Below are positions 6,482 through 13,011 of a DNA stretch of 15,025 nt, in pieces. The notes below the pieces were generated by a model. It had not been told where the DNA came from and did not search any database. It worked only from the letters and a program-made list of their open reading frames with translations. Positions within the stretch are counted from its first letter, which is position 1. Every line of letters begins with the position of its first letter. The stretch is from Victivallales bacterium. GTDB taxonomy: Bacteria; Verrucomicrobiota; Lentisphaeria; Oligosphaerales; Oligosphaeraceae. The DNA lies in contig JAFZZD010000026.1 in the NCBI GenBank assembly GCA_017615955.1, forward strand, positions 1-15,025, in the 5' to 3' direction. Both the position numbers and the translations under genes were made by a program.

Positions 6482-6916
6482 TCATGCATAACCCTTGTTG
6501 ATGACAATCCAGGGGCCATTGCCAGTTTTTACAATAATCCAACTCCAGTGGTACAGTTCGTTTGGCTCCCATGCGCCGCCACCAGCCACTGGTGCCCTAA
6601 ACACTGAATTGAGGACTATGCAATCTGTGTAGAGTTCATTTGCCTTGCGTTTTTTGTTCGCGTGCTCCAGTTCCTTTTGGCATCTCTTGTCACCAGCGAA
6701 TGTAAGCGAATACAGCCTGCAACCAGCCATTTTATTGAAATCTTCCTTCAATGCCGCAATAGCCTGGTCAATCTCTGCCACTGAATACAGTTGGGAAGTG
6801 CCGTAATCCACCTTCAATGTCCTGGTGTTCATGCAAGCAGCATTTCCCAAAGCAAGTGCCACGATCAGCAATAGTATGGCAATGCCACCGTCCGCGATTA
6901 TTCTTGCCTTGTTCAT
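6482..6916 (-). CDS. Small exported protein of unknown function, 144 aa
   Basis: The ATG at 6916 is preceded by GGAGG at ideal spacing, so I prefer it to the TTG at 6928. The N-terminus is a signal sequence or anchor (hydrophobic 11-27, ending in GNAAC). Cleavage after NAA, or lipidation of Cys28, are both possible. The mature part contains VAEIDQAIAALKEDFNKMAGC (46-66), a Cys at 66 and at 79, and a C-terminal run TDCIVLNSVF...WEPNELYHWSWIIVK...GYA. The pattern 'helix - GC.L - IVL.S.F - PN..Y..W.WI - GY' recalls small secreted proteins annotated as domains of unknown function in several bacteria, but I cannot name the family firmly. It lies 26 nt downstream of the YjdF-like gene in the same row. 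Confidence 0.72.
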   Translation of the reverse strand: MNKARIIADGGIAILLLIVALALGNAACMNTRTLKVDYGTSQLYSVAEIDQAIAALKEDFNKMAGCRLYSLTFAGDKRCQKELEHANKKRKANELYTDCIVLNSVFRAPVAGGGAWEPNELYHWSWIIVKTGNGPWIVINKGYA

Positions 6917-6921
6917 ATTTG

Positions 6922-6926
6922 CCTCC
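6922..6926 (-). promoter_or_regulatory. Ribosome binding site fixing the start of the small exported protein
   Basis: GGAGG on the minus strand, 5 nt before the ATG at 6914-6916. It would overlap the alternative upstream TTG codon (6926-6928), so it decides in favour of the shorter, 144-residue product. Confidence 0.75.
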
Positions 6927-6942
6927 AATTGTTCATTGAGTA

Positions 6943-7569
6943 TTATTTTACGCCTGTTTCAGTCCGCGTTGCAGCTGGCCGCATTATACAATAGACGACA
7001 CTGGTGCAGATTGCGCCAAGGCCATCTGCCAGCATATCCTTCTGCGCATCCCAGATGTCGCCCTGGGAGCCGAGGAACAGCGTGCCGGACTGGGCATTGG
7101 CAAATACGGCATAGCACCATTCAATCAGTTCAAATATGGCGGCAAATCCGAAGATGCTCATTACGGTCAGCAGGCAAAGCAGTCGCCTGCCCTTCACAAG
7201 ACCATTTTGCTCCAGATATTCCAATGTCGGGAAGGCAAACAAGCCCACCAGAAAATGGCAGATGCGGTCAAAGTGATTGCGCTCAAAGCCGAAGAGGCGT
7301 GTGATTGCGCCCATGGGCACGTGCTCGAAAGTATAGTGCCCGCCTATGGTATGCATCGCAAAAAACACGAACATAAGGCTATAGGCTGTATTGGAGAAAC
7401 GCATGCCTCGCCAATACATCAGGACTAATACCGCAATGGGTATCCACGCGGTCAGGTTCTCCGCCCACCATACACTGCGGTCAACGGGGGCAATGCCAAG
7501 CAGAACCGCCTCCACTATATAGATGATCAGCAGAATTAAGGGAATGTTGGATGTATTCTTGCCAGTCAT
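6943..7569 (-). CDS. yjdF: YjdF-family (DUF2238) inner-membrane protein
   Basis: The ATG at 7569 lies 4 nt after the stop of the upstream gene and gives 208 residues, close to the usual length of this family. A longer frame would overlap the upstream gene by about 60 nt and adds no family sequence. It has about six membrane spans. Family motifs are clear: HTIGGHYTFEHVP (73-85), ERNHFDRICHF (96-106, normally ER-D/N-HFDR-x-x-HF), FELIEW (146-151) and LGSQGDIWDAQKDMLAD (166-182). The conserved His, Asp and Glu residues inside membrane loops suggest metal or substrate binding, but no reaction is established. It sits third in the row GNAT - YcxB/pseudopilin fusion - yjdF - small exported protein - zinc-ribbon protein - two-TM protein, with short gaps that suggest one transcript. 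Confidence 0.88.
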   Translation of the reverse strand: MTGKNTSNIPLILLIIYIVEAVLLGIAPVDRSVWWAENLTAWIPIAVLVLMYWRGMRFSNTAYSLMFVFFAMHTIGGHYTFEHVPMGAITRLFGFERNHFDRICHFLVGLFAFPTLEYLEQNGLVKGRRLLCLLTVMSIFGFAAIFELIEWCYAVFANAQSGTLFLGSQGDIWDAQKDMLADGLGAICTSVVYCIMRPAATRTETGVK

Positions 7570-7573
7570 GTTG

Positions 7574-8632
7574 CTAGTCTTGAGAATCACAAGGCTGTGT
7601 GAAATTATCGCATTCTTTGTCCCATTTTTCACAGCATTCCTTCAGCACCTGCGCCTCCTCTTCTGAAAGGAACTTCCCATACTGTTCGTAGATGTCCATG
7701 TAGTCGCAGAGATTATCCAAGGTCATGACATGTGCGTCTGCAAACAGAATGGATGTCAGAAAAATGCGCTTGCCAAACAGGCCTTTCTTCTTCCAGTGGC
7801 TTCCAATATCCTCAATCACGATGGGCTTGTTGGCGGCATTCTCATTAGACAGTTTAGGATAATGGACATATCTGTATTCATATCCTGTGCCTGGACAATG
7901 CATTTTTTCCAAGTATTCCTTATCAACAAGTGTCTTCAAGTTCGGTGGATAATGCAAATCGTTGTCATCCGCATAGAGCATCAGGCCTAGACCTGTCATT
8001 TTCAGGTAGCTGACACATGCCGTACGCGCTGCCTTCTCACGGCACCATTCAGAATTGGCATCGTTGGCGTGGCAGGGAATTGTCAGCATGAAAACCACCG
8101 CCAGAAGGAAAAACAGCGCCAGCCACCAGCGTCTAAAGTCCCAGAAGCACTTTTTCTTCACACCGCTGGCCTCCAGGCATGCCATCCATTCCTTGCCGCC
8201 GTCAGAGAAATCCTTTCTGTCGAAAACGTTCACGAGAGTGCGTTTGTGCAACAGTGCAATGTACTCCTTCATGCAGAAATAATGGGTATAAAGGCTGTAC
8301 TCATACTTGCTGTGGTTCTCTCCGCATGATGTCTCAATGAAATTGTCAGTCAAATGAATGACCGTTGGATGCTCAAATGCCCCCTGGCGTCTGAACAGTT
8401 CGCGGTACATTCTCCAGGTCCTGGGCCAATTTCGCAATAGCCCAATTGAAAAAAGCACGGCAATCGTGATAGGGAATATACGTACCTCTACCAACTGGAT
8501 GCCAGCCCAAATGCATAGAAAAGTGTAAAACAGGCACAAGACATATCCAGGCGCGGCAAAGGCGAAATACACCTTGCGCCATTTGCGCTTGCCCTCAAGT
8601 TCGCTCAAACGATGCTCGATTGTCAAGTCCAT
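7574..8632 (-). CDS. Membrane protein joining a YcxB-like domain to a pseudopilin-like periplasmic domain
   Basis: A 352-residue protein with an unusual order of parts. Two membrane spans (about 22-45 and 52-68) are followed by a soluble region (75-160) that looks like a YcxB-like domain: DNFIETSC...YEYSLYTHYFCMKEYIALLHKRTLVNVFDRKDF. A third span (168-188) precedes a periplasmic part. That part (205-305) contains CVSYLKMTGLGLMLYADDND (206-225), YPPNLKTL, a CPGTGYEYRYV block and ILFADAHV (296-302). These are hallmarks of the C-terminal part of prepilin/DUF1559-type pseudopilins, although no prepilin cleavage site is present at the N-terminus. A charged C-terminal helix ends the protein. The ATG at 8632 follows an AGGAG at 8644-8648 that overlaps the stop of the GNAT gene, so translation is probably coupled. 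Function is unknown. Confidence 0.75.
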   Translation of the reverse strand: MDLTIEHRLSELEGKRKWRKVYFAFAAPGYVLCLFYTFLCIWAGIQLVEVRIFPITIAVLFSIGLLRNWPRTWRMYRELFRRQGAFEHPTVIHLTDNFIETSCGENHSKYEYSLYTHYFCMKEYIALLHKRTLVNVFDRKDFSDGGKEWMACLEASGVKKKCFWDFRRWWLALFFLLAVVFMLTIPCHANDANSEWCREKAARTACVSYLKMTGLGLMLYADDNDLHYPPNLKTLVDKEYLEKMHCPGTGYEYRYVHYPKLSNENAANKPIVIEDIGSHWKKKGLFGKRIFLTSILFADAHVMTLDNLCDYMDIYEQYGKFLSEEEAQVLKECCEKWDKECDNFTQPCDSQD

Positions 8633-8643
8633 TTGAATGCTTG

Positions 8644-8648
8644 CTCCT
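8644..8648 (-). promoter_or_regulatory. Ribosome binding site overlapping the GNAT stop codon
   Basis: AGGAG on the minus strand, 11 nt before the ATG at 8630-8632. It shares two bases with the TAG stop of the GNAT gene (8647-8649), so ribosomes ending the acetyltransferase would sit on this site. Confidence 0.5.
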
Positions 8649-9555
8649 AGAACTTATCCACCAGGGAGTAATGGATCAACCTGTTGTGGTGTGGGCATGA
8701 AGGCGAGAGGTCCAGTGTCATCTGGTGCTCGCCGTGCATGACGTCCTTGTCGCAAGGCAGGCTTTTGCAGCCACAATTGACGAGTGCCTTCCAGATCGGC
8801 GATGTGTCATGCAATGCGCATATCAATTCACCATTGACAGCATACTGCGCCAGAAAACGGCAGATGTCCATGCCAGGGACATCATTTTCCGCAAAACATT
8901 CTGCCAATGTGTCATCGAAGAAAATGGCGGTTATGCCATCGCCATAAGCAAAGCGGTGCGCTGGATCCTGGAAGATACGCTTCCAGCCAAGATATTCACG
9001 ATTCTTACCCCGCAAGACCTTGCCGCAGAAGTCCTGTCTTTCGTACAACTCGATGAATCGCGCACGTACATTGCCTGGCAATTCATTTCCGCTTACTGCT
9101 GTGGATGCCTTTTGCAGGTATTCGTTTGGAAATACAATTTGTCTTGGCTGCGTGGATGTGTACCCATGCCAGCCCGCACTCTCATAAACCCTGTCCTTGC
9201 CAGTGTAAAGCGGCAGTGAATCATAGCCATTTTTTGCGGCCCAGTCCTTTGCAAAAAGGCAAAGATTCCTTGCTATGCCCTGCCCTCGCTCTTCTGGCGC
9301 AACCGCAACTGACGCTATTCCTCCAAACAAATAAGTGCCCCCTGCCCCATCGGATATGGCATAAGGAATTATGCCGCAATGCCCCACTATTTCATCGCCA
9401 TGAAAAGCACCAAAGGATATCTCGTCAAAAGGGAACACCTTGTTTCTGGCGGCGGTCTGCTCCCAGTAGTCAGGAAAGCAACGCGCAAGAAGCGGCAATG
9501 CATCAGGTTGTTCTGTTTCTGTATCCAGCAACCTTATTTTTATGTCATTATGCAT
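8647..9555 (-). CDS. GNAT family N-acetyltransferase
   Basis: The ATG at 9555 gives 302 residues; a TTG ten codons upstream (9585) is possible but has no ribosome site and adds no family sequence. The N-terminal half is a GNAT fold: ARCFPDYWE (24-32), FGAFHGDEIVGHCGIIPYAI (48-67) for the central strands, and motif A IASVAVAPEERGQGIARNL (80-98), whose R-G-Q-G-I-A loop binds the pyrophosphate of acetyl-CoA. LYTGKDRVYESAGWHGY (125-141) continues the fold: 'YE-x-x-GW' is the usual C-terminal GNAT element. A second domain of about 150 residues follows (FIELYERQDFCGKVLRGKN, then ICRFLAQYAVNGE), a layout seen in longer GNAT/Eis-like proteins. The acceptor substrate is unknown. It leads the row of envelope genes, 14 nt before the next start. 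Confidence 0.85.
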   Translation of the reverse strand: MHNDIKIRLLDTETEQPDALPLLARCFPDYWEQTAARNKVFPFDEISFGAFHGDEIVGHCGIIPYAISDGAGGTYLFGGIASVAVAPEERGQGIARNLCLFAKDWAAKNGYDSLPLYTGKDRVYESAGWHGYTSTQPRQIVFPNEYLQKASTAVSGNELPGNVRARFIELYERQDFCGKVLRGKNREYLGWKRIFQDPAHRFAYGDGITAIFFDDTLAECFAENDVPGMDICRFLAQYAVNGELICALHDTSPIWKALVNCGCKSLPCDKDVMHGEHQMTLDLSPSCPHHNRLIHYSLVDKF

Positions 9556-9589
9556 TGTGTTTTTGACACTAGAACTATGGCGCAAAGTC

Positions 9590-9651
9590 GCAAACTATCG
9601 GAGCCGCTGGCTTTAGCCAGCGGAAAAGGTATGTCTTTCCAATAGTTTTGC
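9590..9651. repeat. Nested palindromic element (REP/MITE-like) between the esterase and GNAT genes
   Basis: A perfect hairpin CCGCTGGCT-TT-AGCCAGCGG (9604-9623) sits inside a longer imperfect inverted repeat. GCAAACTATCGG (9590-9601) pairs with CCAATAGTTTTGC (9639-9651), allowing one mismatch and one bulged T. A short GGAAA/TTTCC pair (9622-9626 and 9636-9640) lies on the right side. The whole 62-bp unit fills most of the 106-nt gap between the esterase and GNAT genes. There is no T-run after the hairpin on the minus strand, so it is not a textbook terminator. The nested form suggests a mobile or dispersed palindromic repeat, or a structured RNA stop/processing site. Confidence 0.6.
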
Positions 9652-9661
9652 AATTACCTCA

Positions 9662-11641
9662 CTAGATAAAATAGCTGTCTGTGCGGAATGGGGATGCCGG
9701 CATGTCGGCGCTGTTGTAGAGCACGCTGCTGGGATTGTTCGCCCAGGCATAGCGAACCGCCCTGGGATTGGGCACCTTGCTTGAGGCCACCAGCAATGTA
9801 TTCTCCTGAACTTGCACAAAGTCAGCAGGCAGGAACACACGGTTCTCGCCAGCAACCACAAATGCGCGTTCTGGATGCTCTCCCTTCAGGCATAGCCCAT
9901 TCGATGAACTGAACACAAGCCGCATCTTTCCGCCGCAAGTCTCGCATCTTTCGTAAACAGGCCCTTCACCTGGAGTGGACTGCAGACGATAGACATTGGT
10001 GAACGCATTCTGCGCCAGCCTGTAGCCCACGGACTTCTTGTCCTGGGGATGCACGTCCACCTCCTCGCCCACATCAACGGCACTTGCCATATATACATTC
10101 GCCATTCTCTTGCAGACTTCACCCTGCTTCTCACGCAGCATCGCCCAAAGCGCGTCCTGGTCATAGTCAGCCGCCTCTTGGTAATTGGCCAATTGCACTT
10201 GCAGGAATGGGAAATCGCCCTGCCCCCAACGGAAGCGCCAGTCGTCTATCATGCACGACAACTTGTCGCAGTACATCCTTGCATCCTCCATTGTATGCGC
10301 ATTGTTTTCGCCCTGATACCAGATGACGCCTCTGATGGCGTATGGAATGAGTGGACGAAGCATGCTGTTGAAGAGCATTGCGGGAGTATTGTGGTTGCTG
10401 ACGCCATATTGCGATTCCAGTTTTACTGGCACTATGTCCCCAAGTTCCAGTTCCACCAGCAGTTTCCATTCGCCAGCCAGGGAAATCCGCTCATTGCTGC
10501 CATCATTCAATTCCAGTGAAAATGTATATGGAGAGCCATTGAAGGAGCCGTCGCAGAAGGCAGAATAGGCGCGAACAGCCAATATCGCCTCGCCTTCATG
10601 CACCAGATTGCCAGGGATTGTATATTCGCGTGTGCTGTCCCAATAACAGGTTTCATGTCCTTGTCCTGTCCTGCCAATCTCCACGCCATTGAAATATGTG
10701 ATGTCCGTCTTGTCAATGCCGCCTAGATGCAGCAGCAGTTCCTTGCCTTCCCAATGTTTCGGGATGCTGATTCTCCTGCGCCCCCAAATCACGCCGTTGC
10801 CAGCCAGTTTCTGCAATTTCCAACTGCCTGGCACCATGAATGGCTTTGCTTCGCTGTCATCGTAGTCAAGATTGGCATATCCTTTGGCAAAGCCCAGGTT
10901 CTCCGGCACATCATCGTCCTGGCCCCATTCGAAGTCATTCTTATCCGTGTTGATGCCCCAGGCTTTGGGACTGGTGGAAAGCCCGTCAATCTCCTCCATC
11001 AATGGCCTCATCACGGGATTGCGCATAAGCGCGGAGCGGCTGGTCCATGTCTCCACCGTGCTGCCGCCGTATGCAGTTATAACCAAGCCCACTGGTACAT
11101 CCAGCTTTTCCTTTATATAATATCCAAACCAAGCCGCCACTGCAGACACATTCGCCGCAGTGCCAGGTGTAATCCTGTGCCATGCACCATGGAATGTTCC
11201 CTCCATTGCGCCCGTCTGTGAAACTGGAACTGAAATGTAGCGAAACCTCTTAGGCTCCAGATTCAGGCTGCTGAACTCCTTGTTCTGAAGCATGTTCACC
11301 CGCTGGCCGCTGGCTGGCATGGGTGAACGCGCCCAGTCCGTGCCAAGTTTATACGCCATGTTGGACTGCCCGGACGCAAGCCATACCTCGCCCACAAGCA
11401 CGTCGCTGATTTCCGCCTTGTCGCCAGTCCTCATGTTGCTTATGGCCAGCGTATAAGGACCGCCCGCCTCCATTGGTGGGAAACGCAGCATGAATGAGCC
11501 GTCCAAAGCGGAGCGCCCCCATATCTCCACATCGGCAAACTTTGCCTTCAGCGGGCAATTGCCGTCCGTTGTTCCCCAGACTGGTATGGAAATGCGGCGC
11601 TGAAACACCGCGCCATCCTGAAACAATGTTCCCAACTTCAT
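9662..11641 (-). CDS. Sialate O-acetylesterase (SGNH/GDSL family)
   Basis: A 659-residue enzyme that removes O-acetyl esters from sialic acids or other acetylated glycans. The N-terminal beta domain shows the family pattern LFQDGAVFQRR...IPVWG (6-23) and AGGPYTLAIS (59-68). The SGNH fold starts at VLVGEVWLASGQSNM (81-95) with catalytic S93. YGGSTVETW (191-199) gives the Gly block, and IRGVIWYQGENNA (437-449) the Asn/Glu block. AVDVGEEVDVHPQDKKSVGYRLA (521-543) supplies the Asp-His pair, most likely D529 and H531. As usual for the family, the fold is split by a jelly-roll-like insert (about 255-390: PGSWKL, VIWGRRRISIP, LHLGGID, FNGVEIG). No signal peptide is present, so it appears to act in the cytoplasm. 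It follows the tolC-like gene after a palindrome; shared transcription is possible. Confidence 0.93.
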   Translation of the reverse strand: MKLGTLFQDGAVFQRRISIPVWGTTDGNCPLKAKFADVEIWGRSALDGSFMLRFPPMEAGGPYTLAISNMRTGDKAEISDVLVGEVWLASGQSNMAYKLGTDWARSPMPASGQRVNMLQNKEFSSLNLEPKRFRYISVPVSQTGAMEGTFHGAWHRITPGTAANVSAVAAWFGYYIKEKLDVPVGLVITAYGGSTVETWTSRSALMRNPVMRPLMEEIDGLSTSPKAWGINTDKNDFEWGQDDDVPENLGFAKGYANLDYDDSEAKPFMVPGSWKLQKLAGNGVIWGRRRISIPKHWEGKELLLHLGGIDKTDITYFNGVEIGRTGQGHETCYWDSTREYTIPGNLVHEGEAILAVRAYSAFCDGSFNGSPYTFSLELNDGSNERISLAGEWKLLVELELGDIVPVKLESQYGVSNHNTPAMLFNSMLRPLIPYAIRGVIWYQGENNAHTMEDARMYCDKLSCMIDDWRFRWGQGDFPFLQVQLANYQEAADYDQDALWAMLREKQGEVCKRMANVYMASAVDVGEEVDVHPQDKKSVGYRLAQNAFTNVYRLQSTPGEGPVYERCETCGGKMRLVFSSSNGLCLKGEHPERAFVVAGENRVFLPADFVQVQENTLLVASSKVPNPRAVRYAWANNPSSVLYNSADMPASPFRTDSYFI

Positions 11642-11661
11642 AGTGCTGCCATCCTTTTTGT

Positions 11662-11683
11662 GCGACGGCGGGGACGCCGTCGC
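11662..11683. repeat. Perfect GC-rich palindrome at the stop of the TolC-family gene
   Basis: GCGACGGCG-GGGA-CGCCGTCGC forms a 9-bp stem with a 4-nt loop. Its right end shares a base with the TAG stop of the tolC-like gene (11683-11685), and its left end is 20 nt before the esterase start. No T-run follows on the minus strand (CACAAAAAGG instead), so a classic terminator is unlikely. It is similar in size and form (9-bp GC-rich arms) to the palindrome at 9604-9623, on the other side of the esterase gene, but has a different sequence. Confidence 0.65.
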
Positions 11684-13011
11684 TACATTCTACCTACAGT
11701 GTATTCGTAATTCGCCAGCAATTGCAGGTATGCTATCTTCTTTTCAATCAATGTCACGTATGCATTTTCCAGGTCGGTCTGGGTACGGACTAGTTCCAGA
11801 ATGTCGATTTCGCCGTTTTCCCACTTGTCCTTGTAGAGTTCCTCCTTGCGCTTCTGGAAATCGCAGATGCTTTCCTGAAGACGGACTGCCTCTGCCGATT
11901 CCACGAGCCTTCTGTGGTAACCAGTTGCCGATGTCCTAAGTTCCTGCTGCAAAATGAAATAGTCATGCTGGTTTGATTCCAGCTTGTTTCGGCTGGTCTG
12001 CAACCTTGCCAGTTCCGCGTTGCGCCCTAGATTCCAAGTGAAGTTGAGTGCTATGACCTGCTCTTCCCTGCCTTCAAAGTTGAATCCGTCGCCATCGCCA
12101 TACTTGTAATGGGTGGCTGACAACTTCACATCGGGAATGGTCTTGTTGTCGTAGATTTTCTCCTGCATCGTCAGTTTGCGACGCTCCAGCCTGTTGTTTA
12201 TGAATGTCTCCAGGTTCTCCTGCGCGAACTCCAGGTCTTTCTTCAAATCCTGGTCCTTGACCTGGTAGTCAAAATTTCCCGTTATGTCTAATGGCTCCGT
12301 CACTTCCATGCCAATGAGTTCCTTCAGTGAATCCAGACCATTGAGAATTGCCCTCTTCGCAGTGTTGACCGCCAGTTCATTTTCAGGTATCCTGATCTGC
12401 GCCGTCATTATGTCCAATGGCTTTTCGCGTTCCTTGGTCAATGCCAGGGTATGCTCGGCATTCTTCAAGGCACGCTCCTTCACAAGCAGGGACTGCTGCG
12501 CCTGGATGATGCCGTAATAAGCCACCTTCACATCCTGCGCCAGTTTTCTGCGAGCCCTGTTCCAGGTGTTGTATGTGCTGATCTCATCCAGCATGCTGGC
12601 ATCCAGATTATAGCGAACCTCAGCAGCCCTGCCACTGCCCAGAATGGACTTGGACACCTGCACGGCCACGTATGAGGATTTGACACCGACGCCATTCTCG
12701 CGGACGCTGCTCACCCAGCTCTTCACGTCAAATCCGTTCTCGAATTCCTTGCTCAATGTCACTGACGTGTCACCAGTACCCGCCTGGGCATGCTGAGTAT
12801 AGCCGCCGTTGAGTTTGAAATCGAATGCAGCCTGCTCTATGACAGTCTGCAGCTTCTGGTTCATCACAGTCAGGTTTTGCTTCGCCAATGTGGGAGAATG
12901 CTCCATGGCGTATGCTATGCATTCATCCAGCGAGAATTTCTTTACGCCTTCTGCCTTTTCGTCCGCAAAGGCAAAGCCAAGCACTATAAGAAAGAGAAGA
13001 AAAGCTTTCAT
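11683..13011 (-). CDS. TolC-family outer-membrane efflux protein
   Basis: A 442-residue protein with a cleavable signal peptide (1-16, ending FAFA) and two OEP repeats. FSLDECIAYAMEHSPTLAKQN (26-46) is the usual start of a TolC-type protein, followed by long alpha-helical segments with heptad patterns (for example RARRKLAQDVKVAYYGIIQAQ). The second half repeats the plan: IPDVKLSATHYKYG for a beta strand, then NFTWNLGRNAELARLQTSRN and a final helix with LELVRTQTDLENAYV. In the family three copies form a beta barrel in the outer membrane and a helical tunnel in the periplasm. It abuts the MacB-type gene with no gap (TAA then ATG), and its ribosome site GAGGAG (13019-13024) lies in the last codons of that gene, so both are made together. 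Confidence 0.9.
   Translation of the reverse strand: MKAFLLFLIVLGFAFADEKAEGVKKFSLDECIAYAMEHSPTLAKQNLTVMNQKLQTVIEQAAFDFKLNGGYTQHAQAGTGDTSVTLSKEFENGFDVKSWVSSVRENGVGVKSSYVAVQVSKSILGSGRAAEVRYNLDASMLDEISTYNTWNRARRKLAQDVKVAYYGIIQAQQSLLVKERALKNAEHTLALTKEREKPLDIMTAQIRIPENELAVNTAKRAILNGLDSLKELIGMEVTEPLDITGNFDYQVKDQDLKKDLEFAQENLETFINNRLERRKLTMQEKIYDNKTIPDVKLSATHYKYGDGDGFNFEGREEQVIALNFTWNLGRNAELARLQTSRNKLESNQHDYFILQQELRTSATGYHRRLVESAEAVRLQESICDFQKRKEELYKDKWENGEIDILELVRTQTDLENAYVTLIEKKIAYLQLLANYEYTVGRM

Noticed and set aside
9556..9585. TTG start adding ten residues to the GNAT protein
   Set aside because: No ribosome site is visible before it, and GNAT sequence begins after the ATG at 9555.
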